DNA of 64,000 nt from Crotalaria pallida (Eukaryota; Streptophyta; Magnoliopsida; Fabales; Fabaceae), in contig CM075655.1 of assembly GCA_037953625.1 (NCBI GenBank), positions 75,233,501 to 75,297,500 on the forward strand, given 5' to 3'. The position numbers and the translations under genes are program-made. Positions within the stretch are counted from its first letter, which is position 1. Every line of letters starts with the position of its first letter. This document shows positions 1 to 11,194 of this stretch, one piece after another. The notes below the pieces were generated by a model. It did not search any database. It was given only the letters and a program-made list of their open reading frames with translations, and was not told where the DNA came from.

Positions 1-1012
1 TGTGGACACTACTCTTTTTATTGAACGTTCCGATAAGGATATACTTTTGGTTCAAATATATGTTGATGACATTATCTTTGGTGCTACTAATGATAACTTG
101 TGTAAGAAGTTTTCAGATTTAATGCAAAGCGAATTCGAGATGTCGATGATGGGAGAACTCACTTTCTTTCTTGGCCTTCAAATAAAGCAAATGAATGATG
201 GCATTTATATACATCAAAGTAAATATTGTCGGGAACTTCTCAAGAGGTTTGGCATGGATTCGTGCAAGTCCGCTTCTACTCCAATGAGCGTTGCATGCTA
301 CCTAGATCAAGATGAGGTTGGAAAAGCTGTAGAGGTAACAAAGTATCGAGGAATTATAGGTAGTTTGTTATACTTAACTGCTTCTAGACCTGACATCATG
401 TTTAGTGTTTGTATGTGTGCACGTTTTCAAGCTAATCCGAAAGAGTCACACTTAACTGCTATTAAAAGAATAATGAAATACTTAAAAGGTACAACCAATA
501 CCGGTTTGTGGTATCCTAGGGATGCATTTTTAAAATTAGTTGGTTATTCGGACTCCGATTTTGCTGGTTGTAAAGTTGAGCGAAAAAGTACAAGCGGAAC
601 ATGCCATTTAATTGGTAGTTCACTTGTATCGTGGTTTTCTAAAAAGCAAAATTGTGTAGCTTTATCAACCGCAGAAGCCGAATACATAGCAGCCGGTAGT
701 TGTTGTGCTCAAATTCTTTGGATGAAGCAAAAATTATCGGATTTTGGTTTAAATTTGACAAAAATCCCTATAAAGTGTGATAACACTTCTGCAATTAATT
801 TAACTAAAAACCTGGTATTGCATTCAAGGACAAAACATATTGAAATTAGGCATCACTTTTTAAGAGATCATGTTCAAAAAGGTGATTGTGTCATTGAATT
901 TGTTCAAACTTCGGATCAATTAGCTGATATTTTTACAAAACCTCTTCCAAGAGATACTTTCTATAAAATTAGAAGGGAACTTGGAATTTTTGATGAAGCT
1001 ACCATTAGCTAA
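1..1012 (+). CDS. Copia pol C-terminus: end of reverse transcriptase plus RNase H (element A, partial)
   Basis: Open from the window edge to a TAA stop at 1010-1012; the N-terminal part is outside. The RT catalytic motif YVDD lies at about residues 20-23 of the visible part, followed by GELTFFLGLQ and the connection domain. RNase H follows, with SDSDFAG near residue 183, LSTAEAEY near 221 and CDNTSA near 259, then the SRTKHIEIRHHFLRD and DIFTKPLP signatures usual at the end of plant copia pol. Together these enzymes copy the element RNA into DNA in virus-like particles. No stop or frameshift is visible here. Close relative of the minus-strand pol at 61149-64000 (element C). Element-level activity cannot be judged because gag, protease and integrase are outside. 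Confidence 0.92.
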   Translation, partial: VDTTLFIERSDKDILLVQIYVDDIIFGATNDNLCKKFSDLMQSEFEMSMMGELTFFLGLQIKQMNDGIYIHQSKYCRELLKRFGMDSCKSASTPMSVACYLDQDEVGKAVEVTKYRGIIGSLLYLTASRPDIMFSVCMCARFQANPKESHLTAIKRIMKYLKGTTNTGLWYPRDAFLKLVGYSDSDFAGCKVERKSTSGTCHLIGSSLVSWFSKKQNCVALSTAEAEYIAAGSCCAQILWMKQKLSDFGLNLTKIPIKCDNTSAINLTKNLVLHSRTKHIEIRHHFLRDHVQKGDCVIEFVQTSDQLADIFTKPLPRDTFYKIRRELGIFDEATIS

Positions 1013-1257
1013 TTGTATTTGAAACTTTTATTAATCACCTCAAGTGCCTATTTCATTATGTATTTGATCTTGAGTAAGTTGTATGTTTAAGTGTTCATTT
1101 AATTCTCTTGATATGTAGTTGTGTGTATATGTTTTTCCCTATAATATGTGTATTTGCTTTATTGAATGTGTGCTATATGCTACTTGCTAAGTGTTTCTAT
1201 GTGTTTGTGTATGAAAAACGTTGTGTTTGAGAAAAATTTTAAATTTTTTGAAATTTA

Positions 1258-1500
1258 GTGCAGACTACTCGATTAACAGAGTCTTTACTCGATTAATTTT
1301 TCAATCTCTTTCGGCATTACTCGATTAAAGGCCTTGTTACTCGATTAATTTTAAAACCACTTTCGGCATTACTCGATTAATTGACCTGATACTCGAGTTA
1401 TTTTTAAAACACTTTCGCATTTAATCGAGTTTTGGTTTAATTTTGCTCGATTAAGGCTCGAACTACTCGAGTAGTGGCCAACTTACTCGAGTAACCCGAC
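1258..1500. repeat. Array of TCGA-centred near-palindromes in element A
   Basis: About ten copies of TACTCGATTAA-like and TACTCGAGTAA-like words lie between pol and the envelope-like ORF, several in the context cggcattactcgattaa. Spacing is irregular (15-35 bp), so this is a cluster of short motifs rather than a simple tandem repeat. The same words recur twice in this element's LTR and in the unrelated gypsy LTRs at 10.4-11.7 and 18.1-19.4 kb. Function unknown. Confidence 0.8.
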
Positions 1501-1800
1501 ACATTTTAAAAGCTGCACTTCGAATTTTTTTTTACTCATTTTTCACTTTTTTTTTTCTCTCTCTTCTCGAACTTCTCTCTATCTTCTCACTTGGAAATAT
1601 CATCAAATTGCACCCAAAGCTAACAAAACACCACAAATCATTCCTTTTCTTCTCATAATTCTTAATTCCAACACCAATATTCCTTATTTCCTCCATCAAT
1701 TTCATCAATTTCTCACAAAAATCACATTTTCCCCAAATTTACAAACCCTAACCAACTCAAAAACCCAATCCACCGATTTTAACCTTCAATTTTAGAGGTA

Positions 1801-2962
1801 TGGCTTCTTCTTCAGCAGAACCTCCCAGGAAGAAGGGTAAAAAGGTGTCTAGCCAGAATCATCCTTGGTTTTCTGCAGCAGAGCGAGACAACCGTGCTCA
1901 CAAATTTGATCGACTATATTTGGTATTAAACGGTATGTTAATTTTGCTTGGCTGAGAAAAGAAAAGTTTACTTTTCATGATAATCTGGTCTTTCAAGGTG
2001 TTCAAAAGTTTTTGGAATTCAACACTCATTACTACCCTAAGCTAGTTCAACAATTTTATCAAAATTTCACAAAGCTTGATGGTGAGTATCAAAGTATGGT
2101 TAAGGGAGTTCATTTTGTGATAAAGCCTGATGACTTGAGATTGCTATTTGGATTAGAGGATGAAGGAACTTTTATTGGAGATGACGAATGTCTTGATTTA
2201 GTGGTAGACCCAGGACAGGTTTATACTGATGCTCTTAGGCCTGGTGAAACATGGGAAAACAAGGCTACGAAAAATGTTTCTCCATTGCATGCTGAGGATA
2301 GGATTTTGATGTACATTATTAGTTATTGTTTGCTTCCTAAGGGTAATCAAAACTATGCTCAGGTGCAAGAGGATGATTTAAAGTTGTTTCATGGCATTAA
2401 GAAAAAGTATAAAATCAATTGGAACAAAACTATTCTTGCTAGGATGTATGATGCGGCCCAATCTCCTCCTACCCAATACCTTCCATACCCTATGCATGTT
2501 ACAAAATTGCTGAGGCATTATAGGGTTCCGATCGCTGTTGATGAGTCTTATGAGCGAGATGTCAAGAAAAATTGGTGCTTAAATGAGCATCATATTAATT
2601 ATATGAAGATTGCATATCATAAGCCATCCCAGTCTTGGTTGTGGAAAAATCAAATCAAAGCTTTAGAGCAAGGTGCTCAAGCTTCTGCTGGTAATAATGC
2701 TGGTCCTTCTTCTTCTGCTCAACCATTGGATATGATGGAAATGGATCATGGACCACGTCTTGAGGAATTTATAGATTTTGATAATTTGGAGACTCCTTTT
2801 GATGCCAAAGCTGCACATGCTACACTTGTTCAACACATTGATGAGCAATTAGAGGCTTTGGAAATTCGTCAAGATGTTAAGAATGCGGCTATGAAGCAGC
2901 GGTTAATGGATCATGTTTCTCATCTCTTTTCCCAGCACTTTCCACCTCCACCTCACCCTTAG
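1801..2962 (+). pseudogene. Envelope-like / putative plant transposon protein ORF of element A, frameshifted
   Basis: An ATG at 1801 opens a reading frame starting MASSSAEPPRKKGKK, with a basic cluster like a nuclear localisation signal; it ends at a TGA near 1953. Homologous-looking sequence continues in another frame and is open to TAG at 2962 (316 codons from the internal ATG at 2012). The switch of frame lies near 1925-1945, so one small indel disables the ORF. The main part (HYYPKLVQQFYQNF, then LLFGLEDEG) resembles the domain called putative plant transposon protein in retrotransposon ORFs; that match is from memory. The tail is glutamine/serine rich and ends in a proline/histidine run. 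I see no convincing signal peptide or membrane segment, so envelope-like reflects only its position after pol. Role unknown. Confidence 0.65.
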
Positions 2963-3427
2963 CTTTTGTGGTTTATGTTTGATGATTTTCTGGATGGGAT
3001 TTCACTACTCTTTTCTCACTGCTTATGTTATTTCTCCGCTGGTGTTGATGGATTCTGATGTTATGACTTAGCTTATAACTTTGTTCTGTTTTTTTGGATG
3101 TTTCTAGGGCCTTGTGTATGGCCTAGTTTATCTTATGGCTATGGTTGATATCTTGTGACTATGAACTATGTTTTTGCTGCATGACTTGACTGATTATGGT
3201 TTAATGGTGTTTATGAACTATGGTTATGGTGCTTTGTTTTGACTTGTTTTTGTTCATGTTAGTTTTTAGCACTATGGCTATGGACTATTATGAGATTATG
3301 TATGGTTATTGACTCTACTCTGATTTTGGCTTATAATTTTTGTCAATACTATATATTATTCTTTATATCATCGTTATTACACTTACCTTCCACTTTTGGC
3401 AAAAGGACTTTTATATTCAAATCTTTT

Positions 3428-3582
3428 TAATGATGCCAAAAGGGGGAGAATATTTTGTTGATGTTGTTCTTGTAGGATAAGTTTTATTATATTTTTCCTA
3501 AGTGTGTTACATTTAGGGGGAGTATTTTAAAACTTAATACTAAATTGAAAAGGAGGTTTGTCATCATCAAAAAGGGGGAGTT
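3428..3582 (+). other. Polypurine tract cluster before the 3' LTR (element A)
   Basis: Purine runs ccaaaagggggagaa (about 3434-3448), taggggga (about 3515), aaaaggagg (3548) and aaaaagggggag (3569-3580) precede the LTR. The last, two bases from the LTR start, is the expected primer for plus-strand DNA synthesis. The upstream copies are extra candidates; SIRE C has a similar cluster. Confidence 0.75.
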
Positions 3583-5072
3583 TGTAGGTTTCTATGTTTT
3601 GATGATGTCAAACATATTTCAAGCAACAACATTTCAACAAGGAAGCTACACCCATGAAGATTAGAATTAGGATTTATTTTAATTCTTAATCAATGTAATA
3701 TTTACTTTTATGTTTGCATATCATGAGAGTGGGTAGCTTTAGGTGATCTTAATTAAGCTTATAATATTGTTTGATTAAGAGTGAAGAAAACTTAATCTTG
3801 ATTAAAATAGCTCAAACTAAAGTAATTGTCAAAGTACATATGGAAAACATTGTTTTTCATCAATATCTGTACTGGTTACTCGATTAGTATGATTGGCCTA
3901 CTCGAGTAGCATGTGTTAACATAGGTTAATCGAGTAATGAGGTAATCATTAATCGATTAGTATGTTTAGCACTGGTTAATCGAGTAGTGTGTTAATCATT
4001 ACTCGAGTAACACGTACTGTTTCAGAAAAATATAAAAATATCTCATTTGTACTTGGACAAGGTTACACACTCTTTTCACAATTTTCTATTGAGCAATATT
4101 CTTTCATTTTCAAGAGCTATTACAACATTTTTCTTTGAGATATCAAGATTCAATAATTCTCTATTCTTCACTAAAGATCATTGCAATATTCTAAGTTTGA
4201 TATAGATCAATATTTTCTAGTTCTCAGTTGTATGTTGAAGCTATTTGCAACAAGAGGTTGCATATTCAAGAATTCAACAAGAAGTGAAGAATTTCACAAG
4301 TAAAGTCTTTGAAGATTATCAAAGCAAGATTGAAAAGGATTTGGTTGGAAGCATCTTCAACAAATCAAACGAAGACGGACAAGGAATTCAATTGGGTTAG
4401 AACATCAAAGAGTTTGGTACACTCTTTGAGAGGGGTTAAGATAGGATAGCTTTGTGAGAAGTTGCATCTTAACATTGTAATTCTAACAATTGAATTGTCT
4501 ACTAGAAACTCTTTATCTTTTAGATAAAGGGGACTGGAGTAGCTCTCAGTGGTAGAGAGTGAACCAGGATAAAATCATCGTCTTCATTGTTTTTCTTTTC
4601 AAGATTGCATTAATTCAAGATTAATTGAATTTAGGTTAGAATTGGGGGTTTTCATATCCTTGATTAATTGACCTAAATTGGTTGGTAAATTTACTTGTAC
4701 TTGTTCTAGCATTCATTCATCATTTGTTGAATCATCAAGGCATTGCGATTCTAAAAGAATTCTCATCAAAATAATTTTTCATTAATTTTCTACCCAGATT
4801 ACTCGATTAATCTGTTTATTAATCGATTAATATTTGAGTTACTTGCGGCATTACTCGAGTAACTATCGAATTACTCGAGTAGTTCAAAAGTGGCTTCCGG
4901 CATTAATCGATTAAGCTCTCTATTAATCGATTAGTCAGTGTTATTTTTGAAGGAAAATTTATTTTCTCAAAACCATTCTCTACGGTGAATGAAATATTTG
5001 TACTAAGGCTTCAATACTCTATTCACCCCCCCCCCCTCTAGACTATTTTGAGCCGCTTGTTGGTTTCCAACA
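3583..5072 (+). repeat. 3' LTR of copia element A (1490 bp)
   Basis: Starts TGTAGGTTTC directly after the polypurine tract and ends TTTCCAACA, giving the TG...CA border of LTRs. It contains two clusters of TCGA-centred palindromes (3876-4010 and 4799-4934) and a C-run at about 5027-5036. The matching 5' LTR is outside the window, so divergence and age cannot be estimated. Confidence 0.85.
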
Positions 5073-5390
5073 ATAACATTATCTAATGTTGGAAGAGCTA
5101 GGGACTCTCAGAATGATGACACTATTGTTGGTGAATCATCCAACTCTGGTGCGTGTAAGATGGATGAAGTCAAGGCTGGATCTAGGTCTGATGCTAAACC
5201 TGATCAGGAGTTAGCACCTGATGCCAATAATTGTGCTAATGGCAAAGAGGGTGGTTTGGATGGTCAGAAAGATTCAGGTGATAATGAGGATGAGCAACCA
5301 TGGACTCCTGTCTTGACAAGAAGCAAGGCTCAAGTTAGATATGAACAAGGTAAGGGTACTAACCTTCAGGCCTCTAAGGCCAATGGATAG
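5073..5390 (+). pseudogene. LINE ORF1 (gag-like) C-terminal fragment
   Basis: The frame is open from the LTR border at 5073 to TAG at 5388-5390, so the visible 105 codons are the tail of a longer protein interrupted by element A; the ATG at 5160 is internal. The tail is acidic and ends with the motif PWTPVLTRSKAQ, which resembles ORF1 tails in plant L1-type LINEs (from memory). ORF1 normally binds element RNA. It overlaps the ORF2 start (ATG 5383) by 8 bp in another frame, the usual compact arrangement. Confidence 0.6.
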
Positions 5391-8300
5391 CATTCTAACC
5401 TGGAATATTAGGGGTTTTAATAACCCTCAAAAACAAAGAGAATTATAAACTCTTTGTGTTGAGAATAATGTAGGTTTAGTTGCTATCTTGGAAAATAAAC
5501 TTAGAGTCAATTCATTTAAAGGCACTATTGAGAAATTTGCTCCTCACTGGGGTTATACTACAAATATTGAGTATCATCCTATGGGAAGGGTATGTTTGCT
5601 GTGGAAGCCTGATATGTTCAGGGTGACTGTTTTGAGATGTTCTAGCCAATGCATTCATTGTCAGGTCACCTTACTTCAGAATCAATTTGTTTGGCATGCT
5701 ACATTTGTCTATGGTGCTAATGACATTCTGTCAAGGAAAGATCTCTGGGATGAGTTGAGGGCCATACATAGTAATATGGATACTCCTTGGCTGGTTTCTG
5801 GTGATTTTAACTGCTGCCTTGATTCCAATGATAAGTTGGGAGGTAATGAGATCGATTGGGAGTCTGCTAAAGACTTTCGAGATTGTGTTGCTGATTGTGG
5901 TCTTCAGGATATGAAATTCTTTGGGAACTTCTATACTTGGAACAACAGGCAAGAGGGCTCTAGTAGAATTTATAGCAAGCTGGATAGGAACTTGGTGAAC
6001 TGGAAGTGGATTCAATTTTGGCCTCTGTTGGAAACTTATTACATGAGCAACACTATTTCAGATCGTAGTCTTGCTCTTGTCAGAGGGACCTATCAGAATA
6101 TTCAGAGAAATGGTGGTTTTAAGTATCTAAACATGTGTGCTCAAACTCCTGATTTCTTGGATATTGTCAGGCAGGTTTGGCATTCTGATGTTTCTGGCTA
6201 TGCTCAATTTAGAGTGATGGCTAAGCTGAAATTACTTAAGCAACCCCTGAAGGAGTTAAACAGGAGGGAGTTCTCTAATATTATTGTTAGGGAAAAACAA
6301 ATTAGAAGGGATCTAAAGGATGTGCAGACTAGATTAAGGCTTAGCCCTCAGGATGTTGTTATTCAGTAGGAGGAGAATGAGACTTACTTGCAGTATACTA
6401 GAGCCCTGAATGCTTATATTTCATTCTTAAGACAGAAGGCCAAGGAGGGTTGGATGAAGGATGGAGATCAAAACGCAAGTTTCTTTCATAAGGCTATTAA
6501 ATCTAGGCAATACATAAACAGAATTCTTAAAATTGAATATGATGAAGGGCACATGATTGATGATCAGCAGGGAATTATGGATGCTTTTGTTCACCACTAC
6601 ACTAATCTTTTTCAGAGGAAGGCAGCAAATTGGAATATGACTGAGGTTATTAGGAGGTATGGGAGGGTTTTGAGCATTGAGGAGCAGTTAGTTCTCATCA
6701 AACCTTTCAGCAGAGATGAGATCAAGTAGTGTTTTTGGTCTATTGACAAGGACAGATCCCCTGGTCCTGATGGATTTGGTGCTAGTTTTTTCCAAACAGC
6801 TTGGGACATTGTAGGTGATGATTGTTGTGAGGCTATTGAAGAATTCTTCAGGTCAGGGAAACTTTTGAAGTCTTGGAATGCTACTTCTCTGGTCTTGATT
6901 CCTAAAGCTGAAAACCCTTTATCAACTAGGGATTACAGACCAATAGCTTGCTGCAATACATTATACAAATGTATTTCGAAATTGTTATGTTTACGGTTGA
7001 AGTCTGTGCTGCCAGGGCTCATCAGTAGCAATTAGGCTGCTTTTGTTGAAGGAAGGAGCATTGTGCAGAATGTCCTAATTTCTCAGGACCTTTTGAGGCA
7101 TTATGGCAGAAGGAACTCATCTGCAAGGTGTTTGTTAAAGATTGACCTTAAAAAGGCTTATGATTCTTTGAATTGGAGCTTTATATGGAAAATATTGGAG
7201 GCTATGAACTTTCCTGTGAAGTTCACTGACTGGATTATGGAATGCATATCTACAGTTTCCTTTAACATTGTGATTAATGGCTAATCATCTCCTAGTTTCA
7301 GGAATCACAGTGGCATTAGACAGGGGGATCCTATATCTCCTTTACTGTTTGTGATTGCAATGGAGGTTTTGTCTAGAAGATTGCAAGATGCTACCTATGA
7401 AAATGAGTTCAGGTTCCACCCTATGTGCAAGAATCTCAGCCTGGTCAGCTTGGCTTTTGCTGATGACTTGATGCTGTTTTGTAAAGGTCATCCCAAAAGT
7501 GTCAAGGTGCTTATGGAAGCTTTTCAAGACATCTCTCAGAATTCAGGCCTCTATGCTAATAAGGAGAAGTCTCAGGTGTTCATGGCTGGTACTAAAGATC
7601 TGAACAGAGAGCTTATTATCAGATACACTGGTTTCAGAGTTGGGTCCTTTCCTATTAGGTACTTGGGCATGCCTTTATCTGCTAGAAAATGGTCAAATGC
7701 TACTTGTCATGCCTTGGTTGACAAAGTTACAAAGAGGTTGAAGACTTGGCAGACAAGAAATCTATCTTATCAAGGGAAATGTGTGCTTATCAATTCGGTT
7801 TTGATGACTTTGCATATCTACTGGGCCTCTGTGTTTATAATTCCTAAGGGTGTGCTTAGAGAGATTGATAGAGTGTGCAGGCAATTTCTTTGGGATTCCA
7901 AGCATGCTGGGCCCATCAACTGGTCTCAGGTTTGCAGGCAAAAAAAAGAATGGAGGATTGGGGTTCAAAAACACAATGATATGGAATCAGGCTGCTTTGG
8001 GTAAGCAAATTTGGCATATCTCTAGTAAACCTGATGTGCTATGGGTCAAGTGGATCAATTTGGTTTACCTGAATGGAGAGGGTATTTGGACAATTCCGCT
8101 TAGACCTGATCAAGGATGGCATTTCAAGCAGCTGCTCAAGGTCAGGGATCTTTTGTTATCTGGTTTCAGTAATAATACTTGGCAGCATAATCCTGATGGG
8201 TTATACACGATTCATTTTGGTTATGAGTACTTGCTTGGGCCACAAGTAAGATTCAACCTGAATCGAGAGGTTTGGATTTCTGCATCAGTCCAGAAGCACT

Positions 8301-8400
8301 ATTTCATTATGTGGATGGCTGTTCAGAATAGACTTAGAACTATGGACAGGATTGGGAGATTTGTTCAACTTAATTCGGATTTGTTCAACTTGTTGTGGTG
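5383..8400 (+). pseudogene. LINE ORF2: endonuclease plus reverse transcriptase, multiply broken
   Basis: From ATG 5383 one frame carries SILTWNIRGFNNPQKQ (endonuclease start), FVYGAN and SGDFN (endonuclease core, 5700-5820), then RT: RSPGPDGFGA (6757), LIPKAENP (6900), DLKKAYDSLNW (7144), GIRQGDPISPLLF (7315) and the catalytic FADD (7457). Five in-frame stops interrupt it: TAA near 5446, TAG 6367, TAG 6727, TAG near 7033 and TAA 7282. Near 7945, at a run of eight A, the frame shifts and continues to 8422. Such proteins nick target DNA and reverse transcribe the element RNA in place. The 7033 stop falls where related RTs have Gln (SNQAAF), consistent with CAG to TAG decay. Dead copy. Confidence 0.88.
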
Positions 8401-8845
8401 TCACGTGATACCACTTGTGTGAAGATCATTTTTTTTTAAATTAAAAAAATTTAATATTTTTATGTTTGTAGTTTAAAAAAAAATTGGAGTTAGAGGTCGT
8501 CTTCGCTCATATGTCACTTCATGACTAACCTTCTGTGTCTGACTAGAATTCCAGTGAGACACGTCACCATAATTCTGCAGCATGCAATTGAAAGTAGGGG
8601 TATATGACAAATCGAAAATAACTTCAGGAAGTCAGACATTAAAAAAAAAGACCTAAAACAAAACGACCACAAAGTTCAAAAACTCCAAAAATACTTAAAC
8701 CTTCATGAAACTTTGACTTTAAAAGTAATTTTCAAAGAATCAATAGAGTTTTCTTTAATTTATTAGTCAATTTGATCCTTTAAATTTTTTCTAAATTACA
8801 TTAAATATACCAAACTCAAAAACACACATACATTAATTATCAAAA
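8401..8845. other. AT-rich non-coding stretch, no recognised feature
   Basis: Between the LINE and the 8846 repeat I see A/T runs and no coding similarity, inverted ends or RNA gene. Confidence 0.5.
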
Positions 8846-9190
8846 GTGGTAAGAGGTCAGTTATGGCCAATCTCCTTAGTACCGGTATCACAAGACAGGA
8901 CAACAAAAGTGATATAGAGCAATGGGACAGTTAAGGAAGTGTCTTTTGAGTAATGGATACCCCAATCGATAACTCTTGCCATAAAGACTCAACGTTTGCA
9001 CTAATCTCGAGAATTTAATAAAAGACAAGGCCACAATGGTGTACCAGGGAGGCTTATAAGAACCCACATAGAAAAGAGGTACCTAACTACACACATACAT
9101 ACGCACACACACCCCAAGATATTGACAGGAGAATGGTAATCTTGTTCCCAAGTTGTCTAATTTGGGTCTAATATATGATGGCTTTGACAT
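8846..9190. repeat. Dispersed repeat, left copy (partner at about 44925-45240)
   Basis: Starts about ggtaagaggtcagttatggcc and includes ctccttagtaccggtatcac, gtgatatagagcaatggga, ataaagactcaac and ccccaagatattgac. The same words appear in the same order and orientation near 44.9-45.2 kb. The two copies bracket the giant-LTR element. No protein is encoded; family not recognised. Confidence 0.7.
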
Positions 9191-9199
9191 TAATTAACT

Positions 9200-9745
9200 C
9201 ATCTTTGCTAAGGTTTTGGCTTGTTTCTTGAGTAATTTAGGGATTTAGTAAGGAATAATTAGAAGATTAAGGTCCTTGAACGTTTTGATCCGTTTTGGGT
9301 ATGATTTCAGGTATTTGAAGCTTTATTTGATGATTTGTGCTATGGAATGGAAGGGAGCTTTGAAGACCAAGAGATTGGAGCTAAAATGGAGAAAAACGAA
9401 CTGTTGACCTGTTACTCACGCCCAGGCGAAGGACCAAGGCGCCTAGGCGCACAGGTCTGACGAATAACCACATTCAGGGGGCTTCACGCCTAGGCGTGGG
9501 GATTTCACGTCTAGGCGCACGACGACAGTGGGTTGGACCGAAAATTTGATTTTTAGAGATATAATTAGGGTTTTGTTTTGGCCTTTAAATAGGGGCTTTG
9601 TTATTAGGTTTAGGTATCAATTCAGATACATTAGAGAATATTGAATACAATTAGGATTAGAGAAGAGAGGTTAGAAACATATTATTGAGAGAAAGGAGGC
9701 AATGCAAGGATTGAAGATCAACATTGGAGGAATCCAATTGAAGGT
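9200..9745 (+). other. LTR-like promoter remnant with CGCCTAGGCG palindromes
   Basis: Contains gcgcctaggcgc (9439-9450) and cacgcctaggcgtg (9485-9498), both perfect palindromes, plus partial copies (cgcccaggcg, acgtctaggcgc). About 90 bp downstream is a TATA-like tttaaatagggg (9584-9595), followed by A/G-rich leader-like sequence. This looks like the U3/R part of an LTR cut off at 9746, but no LTR ends were found, so the assignment is inference. Confidence 0.4.
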
Positions 9746-10406
9746 TTAATACTCATAATGGATTTCAAAAGTTCACCTTTAGCCTCCCTTTCAAAGTAAA
9801 GCACTTTACAAAATAGAATTTAAATGTAGCTGTATTGCATAAGTGGCACATTGCTTGGTAATCCTTGACTCAAAACACAAATCATAACTTAAACTAAATT
9901 TACTACTATCGCTTCCGCTGCGTTACTCTGATGAAGACAACCGGATGAAGCTTCCCTTTCTTCTTGCGCCCTTTCTTCATCCCCAAAAGTGAAGTCACCT
10001 CTGTCATTACTTTCCTGTTGACGTTAAGCTCCCGCTCCAATTTATTTAAAGTAATGATCTCCACGTGATGCTCCGTCTGCCCGTTGAGATATCAGCAGCA
10101 CCGATATGCCAACGAACAGAAGAGAGTAAGCGTTCCGAACGACGAATCGTCGACGGTGTGGAATTACAATAGGCGAGATATCAAGACAATACAAGCATAC
10201 AACACACAACATACACAACAACCGAACATATCATCATTATTGTTCTTATCATTATTTTCCTTATTTTACCAAACTTATTAACATTCTTTCTTCCTCAACT
10301 ACTTGCTCAATCTCTTTATTACTTTTTGTAAGGTCCTGTATTTTTATAAACAAAATAAATAAATGTGTTGAATAAAATAATGATTTTTTCTGAAATTAAG
10401 ATATTT

Positions 10407-10556
10407 TACTCGAGTATTGTAGAGGGTACTCAAGTATAATCACTATCTGTTTGAAAATTTGAATTTTGAGTCAAAAGACTCGAGTATGTCAGAAAAGACT
10501 CGAGTGTTCTTGAGTTTTTGAGATATACTCGAGTAGAAAGAAAAAGACTCGAGTAA
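10407..10556. repeat. TACTCGAGTA palindrome cluster in gypsy 5' LTR
   Basis: Six copies of (T/G)ACTCGAGT(A/G), one changed to tactcaagta, spaced 12-60 bp, just upstream of the likely promoter. The core ACTCGAGT is a perfect 8-bp palindrome. Equivalent cluster in the 3' LTR starts at 18104. Confidence 0.85.
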
Positions 10557-10675
10557 ATCGAGCAGTCTGGCTAAATGTATAAGTTGGTTTTATAATTAAT
10601 TTCGCACCAAAACGCGGTTTCTTGACGTGACAAGCATAGAGCTGAACCTTACTTCGAGTTGAAGTACTCTTAGAC

Positions 10676-10682
10676 TATAAAT
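10676..10682 (+). promoter_or_regulatory. TATA-like box of the Tekay-like LTR
   Basis: gactataaattgatg follows the palindrome cluster and precedes pyrimidine-rich leader sequence. Another AT-rich candidate (ttttataattaa) lies near 10588. Choice of box is inference. Confidence 0.35.
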
Positions 10683-11194
10683 TGATGCTTGGGTGAAGCA
10701 TCAACACCTCTGAAGTTCCAAAACCCGAATTTGACCAGAAATTTCCCTGTTTTACAGAGTTCACTTTGATCCCTTTGTTCTCTCTCAATCCTCACCCATT
10801 TTCCTTGAAACCTAAACACAAACTGAAGTTCTGATTCCATTCTTGAATTAGAACTCGAAATCACTTCAAATAGCCTTCTGAAGATCAGGTTCTAGGCCTA
10901 CAAAGTTGGAGGTTCAAAACTGAGAAAAACAGAGTAACATTCAGTCTCAAGTATTCATCTTCATTGAAATCGTTTGGTAAATTCATGGATTCTTTTCGTG
11001 TCAAACTTGTTTCTGATTAAAGTTAGTATATCCTAGTTTCTGAAACTAACTTGTTTCATTCTTTTCATGCCAAATCCGTGGTGAAATCTGTGGCCAAAGT
11101 CAGCCTGTTCAACTCTTTTTCACCAAGTCCAGAATTTGGATTTTTGATCCAACCGATTTCTCTGTCGTTTTACTTGTTGATTAGCTTCTCTAAG

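Larger units (their letters stand above)
1..5072 (+). mobile_element. SIRE-type Ty1/copia retrotransposon A, 3' portion
   Basis: The window opens inside the reverse transcriptase of a copia element. In order it holds the pol end, a 0.8 kb spacer with a palindrome array, an envelope-like ORF, polypurine tracts and a TG...CA bounded 3' LTR. The long 3' region with an extra ORF between pol and LTR is the known layout of the SIRE/Maximus lineage. Directly after the LTR, LINE coding sequence resumes at 5073, so the element sits inside a LINE; the expected 5-bp target duplication would be ataac (5073-5077), but its partner lies outside the window. Confidence 0.88.
5073..8400 (+). mobile_element. 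LINE (non-LTR retrotransposon), 5' part displaced by element A, 3' end truncated
   Basis: Contains the end of ORF1 and an ORF2 with endonuclease and reverse transcriptase. Coding similarity fades near 8400; no poly(A) tail or 3' target duplication was found, so the 3' border is approximate. Its 5' part presumably lies left of element A, outside the window. Confidence 0.85.

Noticed and set aside
1258..1500. CRISPR-like regular repeats
   Set aside because: Repeats are 10-11 bp with irregular spacers in eukaryotic DNA; no CRISPR structure.
10084..10281. 65-codon ORF with copy at 34087-34284
   Set aside because: LTR sequence, low-complexity C-terminus and element antisense; not supported as a gene.
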